The position numbers and the translations under genes were made by a program. A DNA stretch of 52,613 nt, from positions 1 to 52,613 of the forward strand of contig NZ_JAQGKZ010000032.1 in assembly GCF_028289855.1 (NCBI RefSeq). The letters are read 5' to 3'. Under the pieces are notes generated by a model. It ran no database searches, was not told where the DNA came from, and saw only the letters and a program-made list of their open reading frames with translations. Of the stretch, positions 15,971-24,324 are shown one piece after another. Source of the stretch: Sphingomonas bacterium (GTDB lineage: Bacteria; Pseudomonadota; Alphaproteobacteria; Sphingomonadales; Sphingomonadaceae). Each line of letters starts with the position of its first letter. Position 1 is the stretch's first letter.

Positions 15971-16990
15971 TTAGAAATCGCTCCCAATCACCAGCACTGG
16001 CCCCGAACCGGGCCGCGCGTTGCCTGCGACGCGCTGGCGCCAGTCGAGTGACAGGCGGAGCGATTGGCCGGCGACCGGCACGCGGACGCCGAGCGAGGGG
16101 CCGATGTCGAGCCGTTGCGCGCCGCGCTGAGCGCCGCCCCAGCCGCCTATGCCGAGGTCCACCTTCGCACTGCCCAATTTCATGACCGGTCGCGACAGGC
16201 GTGCCGCGCCCTCTGCGAACGGTTCGGTGCGGCTGCGGCGGATGACGCCGGCTTGACCGTAGGTTTCGAGGTCGAAACCCAGAGCGAGCGGGGCGGGGCC
16301 GGTGCCGGCGATGATCCCCGCCGCCGGGCCGCTGCCGCCGCCGTCGAGCGCTACGCGGTATTCGGCGACGAGGCGGACGGGCAGCTTGGTCGGGCGCCAT
16401 TCGAGGCCGAACGCCGCTTCGCGTCCCTTGCCCTTGAGCGGGCTGGCGATGCGGGCAACGATGGCGACGCGGCGGGCATCGCCGATCGCATAGGCGACCC
16501 GCAGCCCGGTCTGGCTGCCGCCCAACTGACCGCCACTGAGGCCCGGCGCGATGCCGCGCCCGTCGCGCAGGACGAACCAGGCGCTCGCCGACCAGCGGCT
16601 CGCGGTAGGGCGGTCGGTCGGCGCGGTGGCGGGCGGCGGCGCGAGCAAGGTTTGGGGCGCTTGGCCGGATCGTGAAACGATGTCGGCGATGGCAGAGGGA
16701 GGCGCGACAGGCGTGGGCGCGTCAACCTTACTCTCGCGCAAGATCGTGGCCCGCGGCGTGCCGTAAACCGGCGCGGGCCGGGCTGGTCGCTTGGCGATCT
16801 GGAAAGGAGCGAACGTGCTCGCTTGTGGGACCAGTTGAGCCGTGGTCTCCGGCGCATCGTCGGCAAACGCGGCGGGCACCAGCGCGCCGGGAATCGCTGC
16901 CGGCCCCGCCGCCGGCCACAGCATGACCGCGCGCAGCGCCACCCAGCCGAGCGCGGTCGCGCCGAAAAAGCGGAGCGGACGGCCGCTCAC
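15971..16990 (-). CDS. Predicted outer-membrane beta-barrel protein, partner of NfrB-like glycosyltransferase
   Basis: A 339-residue protein starting at GTG 16990, within the glycosyltransferase stop (GTGA overlap). Residues 1-40 contain a hydrophobic export segment (TALGWVALRAVMLWPAAGPAAIPGA). A Pro/Ala-rich linker follows. The C-terminal ~200 residues alternate in beta-strand fashion (GLRVAYAIGDARRVAIVARI, RLVAEYRVALDGG, LRLSLDWRQRVAG) and end in GSDF. The terminal Phe is characteristic of outer-membrane barrels. In E. coli the NfrB partner is the much longer outer-membrane NfrA, whose C terminus is also a barrel-like domain. I infer a shortened counterpart; the sequence alone does not prove homology. 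Confidence 0.65.
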   Translation of the reverse strand: MSGRPLRFFGATALGWVALRAVMLWPAAGPAAIPGALVPAAFADDAPETTAQLVPQASTFAPFQIAKRPARPAPVYGTPRATILRESKVDAPTPVAPPSAIADIVSRSGQAPQTLLAPPPATAPTDRPTASRWSASAWFVLRDGRGIAPGLSGGQLGGSQTGLRVAYAIGDARRVAIVARIASPLKGKGREAAFGLEWRPTKLPVRLVAEYRVALDGGGSGPAAGIIAGTGPAPLALGFDLETYGQAGVIRRSRTEPFAEGAARLSRPVMKLGSAKVDLGIGGWGGAQRGAQRLDIGPSLGVRVPVAGQSLRLSLDWRQRVAGNARPGSGPVLVIGSDF

Positions 16991-18351
16991 GGCTCTACGC
17001 CCTCGGGAAAACGGTGGTGCGTCTTGTCCCACTGCGGCCGCCTGCCGCGCAGCGCACCGACGTAGCGCCACACCGCCTTGCGCGCCGCCATCAGCGCGAT
17101 GAAATTGCCGACCAGGGCGCGCGGCAGCGACAGCAAGGCCTGCCAGAATCCATAGGCGCGGCCGGTGAACCAGGCGCGCATCGCCAGCCGCCACACGAGC
17201 ATCGCCGCGTTGATGTTGAGCAACGTCATCAGCGCATTGCTCGGCTGCGGCGCTGTGTCGCCGGCGAGCGCGTGCAACGCCAGCGATGCGCCCCACGCGA
17301 GCAGCGCCAGATAGGCGATAAACAGCACGAATACCGACAGCGGCGCGCGTCGATCGCGCAGCCGCATCCAATGGTCGCGCCAGTCGCCCGCGCGTCCCCA
17401 GCCGAGCCGGTCCCAGCCGTCGAGCGCGATGCCGATCATCCAGCGCGTTTTTTGCCGGACGGCATCGCGGACATTGTCGGGGAAATATTCGGCGACGGCG
17501 ATCAGTTTGCCGTCGTCGTCACGCACCCGCGCGAACACCTGTCGCCCGCCGAGCATCGCAGTGCGCAGGCCGAGCTCGTAATCCTCGGTCAGGCTGTCGG
17601 CGTCGAACGGCGTGCCGCCGCGCGCCATCGCGATGCGCTCGATCAAGTTGCGGTCGATCGCACACCCGACTCCGGCGAGCGGGATCGGCGCGCCGAGCCA
17701 GCCGCGAGCGACCAGTCGGAGCCCGTGCGCCTCGGCGAACTCGTCGATGTAGTGCCCGGCGACCAGCGGCGATCCGCGATCGACCAACGGCATCACTGGC
17801 AGCTGCACGACCTGATACTCGCCGAGCAGTGCGCGATAGACGCGCAATTCGTCGCGATGGACGACGTCCTCCGCGTCGTGAAACGCGACCGCGGCGGCGC
17901 GCCAATCTTCCGCCCGCTCTTCGCGCTGCAGGGCGTCCCACAAGCTGTTGAGGCAATCCGCCTTGGTCGTCGGCCCCGGTCGCGCGCCGATCACTAGCCG
18001 CACGCGCGCGTCGCGTTCGGCGACGATGCCCACCGCGTCGATCGTCGCGCGGTCGTTGGCATAGGCGCCGACATAGAGCAGGAAATCGTCGTCGCCGAAC
18101 CGAGCCAGCGTCGTCGCCAGCATCGGCCCGATCACCGCCGCTTCGTCCCAGGCGGGCACGAAGATCGCAATCCGTCCCGCGATGCTTTCGGTCAAATCGG
18201 CGACGCGCGAGTCGGGCCGGGCGCGCAACCGGCCGAGCCAGTAGACCGCGTCCAGCGCGAGATCGTCGATTCCGCCGATCAGAAAGCCGATACAGGCGAG
18301 GATCACGCTCTCGCGCGCCACCGCATCGACCGCAAATGTGATGCCCCCCAA
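16987..18351 (-). CDS. NfrB-like inner-membrane glycosyltransferase (GT2), short form
   Basis: About 454 residues. It aligns by eye with E. coli NfrB: ILACIGFLIGGIDDLALDAVYW, IFVPAWDEAAVIG, ARPGPTTKADCLN, HDAEDV, SLTEDYELG, RQKTRWMIGI and the closing WDKTHHRFP. DAED and TED are the catalytic aspartates, and RQKTRW is the Q-x-x-R-W acceptor motif. Three or four membrane helices follow. E. coli NfrB continues for ~300 residues with a c-di-GMP-binding MshEN region; this protein stops right after WDKTHHRFP. The start is uncertain: TTG 18351 has GGGGG upstream, and a TTG at 18408 is possible. It probably makes a ManNAc-type or related exopolysaccharide. Confidence 0.88.
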   Translation of the reverse strand: MGGITFAVDAVARESVILACIGFLIGGIDDLALDAVYWLGRLRARPDSRVADLTESIAGRIAIFVPAWDEAAVIGPMLATTLARFGDDDFLLYVGAYANDRATIDAVGIVAERDARVRLVIGARPGPTTKADCLNSLWDALQREERAEDWRAAAVAFHDAEDVVHRDELRVYRALLGEYQVVQLPVMPLVDRGSPLVAGHYIDEFAEAHGLRLVARGWLGAPIPLAGVGCAIDRNLIERIAMARGGTPFDADSLTEDYELGLRTAMLGGRQVFARVRDDDGKLIAVAEYFPDNVRDAVRQKTRWMIGIALDGWDRLGWGRAGDWRDHWMRLRDRRAPLSVFVLFIAYLALLAWGASLALHALAGDTAPQPSNALMTLLNINAAMLVWRLAMRAWFTGRAYGFWQALLSLPRALVGNFIALMAARKAVWRYVGALRGRRPQWDKTHHRFPEGVEP

Positions 18352-18500
18352 TAGCGATCCCCCGATTCGCCAAGGGCTTAGCTTCGCGCCGTAACGACCG
18401 GCGATCAAGCGCCGGTTTTTACGGCGAATCCCGCTGGACTTCGGATGCGCTTAGGATAGCGTATCGCCCTGCTTATCGAAGCATATAGGAGGGGGTTCGA

Positions 18501-21500
18501 ATGAAGCTCGCGGTCCGTGTCGCGTTGCTGGCGCTGGCGTTCGCGCCGATCGCCGCTTTCGGCGACAATTCCCCCCATGTCGTGGTCGCGACCCCGGGCG
18601 TCGGCGACGGATCGATCGAGCGCTTTACGGTGCGCTTCGACACGCCGATGGTCGCGCTGGGCGATCCGCGCGCGGCGAACCCCTTCCTCGTCGAATGCCC
18701 GGTCGCGGGGACCGGCCGCTGGGCCGACCAGCAGACCTTCGTCTACGAATTCGCCTCGCCGCTGCCCGGCGGCATCAAATGTACCTTCACGACCCGAACC
18801 GGCGTGAAAAGCGTGTCGGGCTATGCGCTGGCCGGTGACCAGGTGTTCACGGTCGATTCGGGCGGGCCGATGGCGCGCGCGGTGCTGCCGGGGGAGAACA
18901 GCAGCGAGATCGAGGAGGATCAGGTCTTCCTGGTCGCGGCCAACCTGCCCGCGACGCCGGGAAGTGTCGCCGCCAACGCCTATTGCTCGGTCGAGGGGCT
19001 GGGCGAGAAGATCCCGGTCGACGTGCTGCCCGCCGATACCGCCGCCAAGATCCTGGGCGAGATGGGCACCGACGACAATTACGAGGTCACTAGTTTCCTG
19101 GACAGTGGCGGGATGCCCAGCACGCTGCCGGCGAGCCTGACCGACCGGCAAAAGATGCTGGCGAGCGTCACCGCGCTCAAGTGCCGCCGTCCGTTGCCGC
19201 CGGGGCACGACATGGCTTTGGTCTGGTCGGGCAAGATCGCCTCCGCCAACGGCAAGCCCGCGGGCACCGATCAGCGCTTCGACTATACCGTGCGCAAGCC
19301 GTTCGCGGTCAAATTCGAATGCAGCCGCACCAACGCGCAGGCCGGGTGCAACCCGGTCGAGAAGGCGTACCTGCGCTTCACCGCGCCGATCGCGATGAGC
19401 CTCGCCAAGCAAATGCGCATCACCGCGGCCGACGGCCATGTGATCCAGCCGGTGTTCGACAAGGACGAGCAGAAATCGGCGACGATCAGCGACATCACCT
19501 TCGCCGGGCCGATGCCCTATTCGACCGCCGCGAAGGTCAGCATTCCCGCCGAGGTCAAGGACGAGAGCGGTCGCCCGCTGACCAACGGCGCGCGTTTCCC
19601 GCTCGACATCCGCTTCGACGCCGCGCCGCCGCTGGTGAAGTTCGCCGCGTCGTTCGGCATCCTCGAGCTCAAGGAAGGCGGCGTGCTGCCGGTCACCGTG
19701 CGCAACGTCGAACCGTCGCTGCAGGGCCAGAACCTCGCGGTCGCCGGGCAGTCGCTGCGCATCGAGGGGTCGGACGGCAAGATCGCCGAATGGTTGCGCA
19801 CGGTAGTCAGCGCCGACGATTACGATGTCGAGGACATCAAGAAGGGCGACGAGGTCGTCGGCCATATCCAGAATACCGGGTCGAAGCCGATCCTGACCGG
19901 CGCCGATGCCGGATCGCGCATGTCGATCGGGCTGCCCGGCAAGGGCAAGGATTTCGAGGTCGTCGGCATTCCGCTGTCGAAGCCCGGATTCTACGTCGTC
20001 GAACTGGCGAGCCCGGTGCTGGGGCAGGCGTTGCTCGGCCGCAAGGCGCCGCGCTACGTCGCGACCGCCGCGCTGGTCACCAACATGGCGGTGCATTTCA
20101 AATGGGGCCGCGAACGGAGCCTCGCCTGGGTGACTAGCCTCGACAGCGGCGAGCCCGTCGCCAACGCCGCGGTGACCGTCACGGACAGCTGTTCGGGGCA
20201 GGTGCTGGCGAACGGCAAGACCGACCGGTCGGGCGCGGTGTTCATCCCTGAGGGGCTGCCCGAGCCGCAAGCCTATGGCGGCTCGTGCTATGAAGGATCG
20301 ACCGACCAGCCGCTGATGATTTCCGCGCGCGCCGGCGACGATTACAGCTTCACGCTGACCGGCTGGGGCGAAGGGATTCGCCCGTCCGATTTCGATTTGC
20401 CGTACGGCTATTCGAAGACGGCCGATGTGTTCCACACCGTGTTCGACCGAGCGCTCGTGCGCCAGGGCGAGACGATCCACATGAAGCACATCATGCGCCG
20501 CCCGGAGGGCGCCGGCTTCTCGATCGCGCCGAGCTTCACCGGCACGCTGCGGCTGTCGCATCGCGGATCCGACACGCAGTTCGACCTGCCGCTGACGATC
20601 GACGGCAACGGCATCGGCGAAACCGAATGGACCGCGCCCAAGGGCGCGCCGATGGGCGACTACGACATCCAGTACATCGCTGCGGGCGGCGAGACGACCT
20701 ATACCGACCAGTCGTTCAAGGTCGACGAATACAAGCTGCCGACGATGCGCGCGACGGTGACCGGGCCGAAGGACGCCGCGGTGCGGCCCACGTCGCTGCC
20801 GCTCGACCTGTTCGTCGGCTATCTATCGGGTGGCGGCGCATCGAACCTGCCGGTCGAGATGCGCGTCGGCTATTTCGGGCGCTCGGCGACGCCGGACGGG
20901 TACGATTCCTACACGTTCGGCGGGACCGACGTGAAGGAAGGGACCAAGCCGCTCAACGGCGACGGCGACGAGGAAGAAACCCCGCTGCCCCCGACCCAGA
21001 CGCTCCCCGCGACGCTCGGCGCCGACGGCACGACGCGGTCGTCGGTCGACGTGCCGCTGCTCGACTCGCCCACCGACATGCTGGTCGAGATGGATTACCA
21101 GGACGCCAACGGCGAGACGCTGACCGCGTCTAAACGCATCCCGATCTTTCCCTCGGCGGTACAATTGGGGGTCAAGACCGACGGCTGGCTGATGAAGCAG
21201 GACGATCTGCGGCTCAACTTCGTCGCGCTCGATACCGACGGCAAGCCGCGCAAGGGGCAGAACATCCAGGTCGCGCTATACAGCCGCCAGATATTGACCG
21301 CGCGGCGCCGGCTGATCGGCGGGTTCTACGCCTACGACAACCAGATGAAGACCGCGCGGATTTCGGGGACGTGCTCGGCGACGACCGATGAGCTCGGGCT
21401 GGCCAAGTGCAGCATCGATCCGGGCGTGTCGGGCGAAGTCTATATCGTCGCGACCACCACCGACGCCAACGGCAACGTCAGCCGCGCGGTACGCTCGGTC

Positions 21501-24317
21501 TGGCTGGCGGGTGACGACGAATGGTGGTTCGGCGGCGACAATGGCGACCGCATGGACGTCGTCCCCGAAAAGCTGACCTACAAGGCCGGCGAGACCGCAC
21601 GGTTCCAGGTGCGCATGCCGTTCCGCGAGGCCGAGGCACTCGTCACGGTCGAGCGCGAGGGCGTGTTGTCGAGCTTCGTCACTAAATTGTCGGGGGCGAA
21701 CCCGGTGGTCGAGGTGGCGATGCCGGGGAGCTATGCGCCCGATGTCTATGTCTCGGTGATGGCGGTGCGCGGGCGCGCCAAATCGGGGGCGTGGAGCTGG
21801 CTGCAGGGGATCGGGCGTCAGCTTGGGCTGACCAGCGCGCCGGTCGAATCGCAGGAACCGACCGCATTGGTCGATCTCGCCAAGCCGAGCTACCGGCTCG
21901 GCATCGCCAAGGTGAAGGTCGGCTGGGAAGGGCATCAGCTCGCCGTGGCGGTCAAGGCCGACAAGCAGCGTTACGCCGCGCGCGACACTGCGACGGTCGA
22001 TGTCGCGGTAAAGACCCCCGACGGTAAGCCCGCGAAGACCGCCGACGTCGCGTTCGTCGCGGTGGACGAGGCGCTCTTGCAGCTCGCGCCCAACCCGAGT
22101 TGGGACGTGCTGACCGCGATGATGGGCGAACGCCCGCTGTCGGTCGTCACCGCGACCGCGCAGACGCAGGTCGTCGGCAAGCGCCATTACGGCAAGAAGG
22201 CGGTCGAGGCTGGCGGCGACGGCGGCGCGGGCGATCTGTCGGGGCTCAATCGCGAGAATTTCCAGCCGGTGCTGCTATGGCAAGGCAAGGTGCCGCTCGA
22301 CGGTAACGGCCATGCGGCAGTCCGTGTGCCGCTCAACGACGCACTGTCGAGCTTCAAGCTGGTCGCGGTCGCGACCGACGGCGCGCAATTGTTCGGCACC
22401 GGCAGCACCGACATCCGCACCGCGCAGGACCTGAGCGTCTATGCCGGGATTCCGCAGATGGTCCGTACCGGCGACCAATACGCCGCAGGCTTCACGCTGC
22501 GAAACGGGTCGGACAAGCCGATGACGGTGACCGCCAGCGTCGCCCTCGAACCGCGGATCGCGGACGGCAAGCCGCTGACCGTGACGATTCCCGCCGGGGG
22601 CGCTGCGCCGATCGCGTGGAACCTGACCGCGCCGATGGCGTCGGGCCAGCTCAAATGGACCGTCAGCGCCAAGTCGTCGGACGGCAAGGCGCTGGATAAA
22701 TTGACGACGACACAGGAAGTGATCGACACCTATCCGACCGACGTCTGGGCGGCGACGCTGACGCGCGTCGGGGCGAACGGCGGGCTGATCCAGGTGGCGC
22801 CGCCGGCCGGGGCGATCATGGGCCGTGGCGTGGTCGATGTGCAATTGACCGACACGCTAGCCCCGCCGCTGGCCGGCGTTCGGCGGTTCATGGCCTATTA
22901 TCCGTACGATTGCTTCGAACAGCGGCTGAGCCGCGCGGTCGCGCTGGGCGATCTTGGCCAGTGGCAGGCGCTCGTCGGCGATTTGCCGACCTATCAGGCG
23001 AGCGATGGACTGTTGCGCTACTGGCCCGACGACAAGCTCCCCGGCTCGGAAGCGCTGACCGCGTACGTGCTGTCGGTCACCGCCGATGCGGGGCTGCCGA
23101 TCCCCGATGACGCCAAGGCCAAGATGGTCGAGGGGCTGAAGGCGGTGCTCGACGGGCGCTTGCGGCACGAGGATTTCGGCGATGTCCGGCTGATGCGGCT
23201 GGCGGCGTTCAACGCGATCGCGCGTGCGGGCGCAGCGACCCCGGCGATGCTCGGCCAGATCAGCATGATCCCGCAGGAAATGCCGACCTCGAACCTCGCG
23301 GATTACCTCGTCGCGCTCGACAAGGTGCCGGGGCTCGCCAATGCGACGGCGCTCAAGGCCAAGGTCGAGGCGGTGCTGCGGACGCGGCTGGTCTATGAAG
23401 GCACGCGGCTCGATCTGTCCGACCAGGACAAGGCGCCATGGTGGCTGATGTCGTCCGCCGACGAAGGATCGATCAAGGCGGTGATCGCCACGCTCGGCCG
23501 GCCAGGTTGGAACGACGAGGCGGCCAAGATGATGGTCGGCGTCGCCTTCCGTCAGGTGCATGGGCGCTGGGACACCACCACCGCCAACGCGTGGGGGACG
23601 ATCGCGGCGAAGAAGTTCGGGACGCTCTATCCGGCGAGCGCGATCACCGGTTCGACGATGCTTTCGCTGGGCAACCAGTCGATCAGCCGGGCGTGGCCGC
23701 TGGTCGGCGACCAGCGCCAAGTCAGCTTCCCGTTGCCGTCAGGCCCGATGCCGCTCAAACTCACGCAAGCCGGCGGCGCGGGTCCGTGGGCGACGGTGCA
23801 GGTGTCGGCGGCGGTGCCGCTCACCCAACCGGCGTTCTTCGGGTACAAGCTGACCAAGCGGATCGACGCCGTCAGCCAGCGCGTGAAGGGGCAATGGACG
23901 CGCGGCGACGTGGTGCGCGTGTCGATCACGGTCGATGCGACTGCCGAACGCAATTGGGTGGTGGTCAACGATCCGATCCCGGCGGGCGCGACGATCATCG
24001 GCAATTTCGCCAACCAGTCGCAATTGCTGGCCAGTCAGGAAAATGGCGGCGGTGGGACGAACTTCCAGGCGGTCGATAGCGACGGCAAATTGTGGGACGT
24101 TCAGGTCGGCGTGCAGCCGTCGTACATCGAACGCCGCAACGATTCGTGGCGCGGGTTCTTCGGTTGGGTGCCGCGCGGCAGCTTCACGATCGCCTATGTC
24201 ATGCGGCTGAACGCGCCGGGCGTTTACAATCTGCCGTCGAGCCGGGTCGAGGCGATGTACTCGCCATCGATCAACGCCCAGGTGCCCAACGCGGCGTTCA
24301 CGATCCGGGACAAGTGA
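18501..24317 (+). CDS. Alpha-2-macroglobulin family protein (YfhM/A2M-like)
   Basis: A 1938-residue secreted protein with signal peptide MKLAVRVALLALAFAPIAAFG. There is no lipobox, unlike E. coli YfhM. The order is macroglobulin-like domains, an MG/bait region, the A2M domain (WQGKVPLDGNGHAAVRVPLNDALSSFKLVAVA near residue 1265) and the thioester domain with the intact motif C1471-F-E-Q. An alpha/alpha toroid and the C-terminal receptor-like domain follow. Bacterial A2Ms trap attacking proteases in the periplasm. The pbpC gene follows after 7 bp, which is the classical pairing. A strong GGAGGGGG precedes the ATG. Confidence 0.96.
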   Translation: MKLAVRVALLALAFAPIAAFGDNSPHVVVATPGVGDGSIERFTVRFDTPMVALGDPRAANPFLVECPVAGTGRWADQQTFVYEFASPLPGGIKCTFTTRTGVKSVSGYALAGDQVFTVDSGGPMARAVLPGENSSEIEEDQVFLVAANLPATPGSVAANAYCSVEGLGEKIPVDVLPADTAAKILGEMGTDDNYEVTSFLDSGGMPSTLPASLTDRQKMLASVTALKCRRPLPPGHDMALVWSGKIASANGKPAGTDQRFDYTVRKPFAVKFECSRTNAQAGCNPVEKAYLRFTAPIAMSLAKQMRITAADGHVIQPVFDKDEQKSATISDITFAGPMPYSTAAKVSIPAEVKDESGRPLTNGARFPLDIRFDAAPPLVKFAASFGILELKEGGVLPVTVRNVEPSLQGQNLAVAGQSLRIEGSDGKIAEWLRTVVSADDYDVEDIKKGDEVVGHIQNTGSKPILTGADAGSRMSIGLPGKGKDFEVVGIPLSKPGFYVVELASPVLGQALLGRKAPRYVATAALVTNMAVHFKWGRERSLAWVTSLDSGEPVANAAVTVTDSCSGQVLANGKTDRSGAVFIPEGLPEPQAYGGSCYEGSTDQPLMISARAGDDYSFTLTGWGEGIRPSDFDLPYGYSKTADVFHTVFDRALVRQGETIHMKHIMRRPEGAGFSIAPSFTGTLRLSHRGSDTQFDLPLTIDGNGIGETEWTAPKGAPMGDYDIQYIAAGGETTYTDQSFKVDEYKLPTMRATVTGPKDAAVRPTSLPLDLFVGYLSGGGASNLPVEMRVGYFGRSATPDGYDSYTFGGTDVKEGTKPLNGDGDEEETPLPPTQTLPATLGADGTTRSSVDVPLLDSPTDMLVEMDYQDANGETLTASKRIPIFPSAVQLGVKTDGWLMKQDDLRLNFVALDTDGKPRKGQNIQVALYSRQILTARRRLIGGFYAYDNQMKTARISGTCSATTDELGLAKCSIDPGVSGEVYIVATTTDANGNVSRAVRSVWLAGDDEWWFGGDNGDRMDVVPEKLTYKAGETARFQVRMPFREAEALVTVEREGVLSSFVTKLSGANPVVEVAMPGSYAPDVYVSVMAVRGRAKSGAWSWLQGIGRQLGLTSAPVESQEPTALVDLAKPSYRLGIAKVKVGWEGHQLAVAVKADKQRYAARDTATVDVAVKTPDGKPAKTADVAFVAVDEALLQLAPNPSWDVLTAMMGERPLSVVTATAQTQVVGKRHYGKKAVEAGGDGGAGDLSGLNRENFQPVLLWQGKVPLDGNGHAAVRVPLNDALSSFKLVAVATDGAQLFGTGSTDIRTAQDLSVYAGIPQMVRTGDQYAAGFTLRNGSDKPMTVTASVALEPRIADGKPLTVTIPAGGAAPIAWNLTAPMASGQLKWTVSAKSSDGKALDKLTTTQEVIDTYPTDVWAATLTRVGANGGLIQVAPPAGAIMGRGVVDVQLTDTLAPPLAGVRRFMAYYPYDCFEQRLSRAVALGDLGQWQALVGDLPTYQASDGLLRYWPDDKLPGSEALTAYVLSVTADAGLPIPDDAKAKMVEGLKAVLDGRLRHEDFGDVRLMRLAAFNAIARAGAATPAMLGQISMIPQEMPTSNLADYLVALDKVPGLANATALKAKVEAVLRTRLVYEGTRLDLSDQDKAPWWLMSSADEGSIKAVIATLGRPGWNDEAAKMMVGVAFRQVHGRWDTTTANAWGTIAAKKFGTLYPASAITGSTMLSLGNQSISRAWPLVGDQRQVSFPLPSGPMPLKLTQAGGAGPWATVQVSAAVPLTQPAFFGYKLTKRIDAVSQRVKGQWTRGDVVRVSITVDATAERNWVVVNDPIPAGATIIGNFANQSQLLASQENGGGGTNFQAVDSDGKLWDVQVGVQPSYIERRNDSWRGFFGWVPRGSFTIAYVMRLNAPGVYNLPSSRVEAMYSPSINAQVPNAAFTIRDK

Positions 24318-24324
24318 CCGGCAA

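Noticed and set aside
15013..15987. Extension of the TIGR02186 frame upstream to 15987
   Set aside because: This part overlaps the TauE/SafE gene, whose translation is a perfect TSUP transporter. The GTGA overlap gives the natural TIGR02186 start.
16991..17371. Extension of the barrel-protein frame upstream to 17371
   Set aside because: It lies within the glycosyltransferase coding region and is Arg/Ala-rich noise. A GTG exactly at the glycosyltransferase stop is a better start.
18405..20561. 718-codon minus-strand frame opposite the A2M gene
   Set aside because: It is antisense to the signal peptide and N-terminal domains of the A2M protein. Composition is that of a GC-rich shadow frame.
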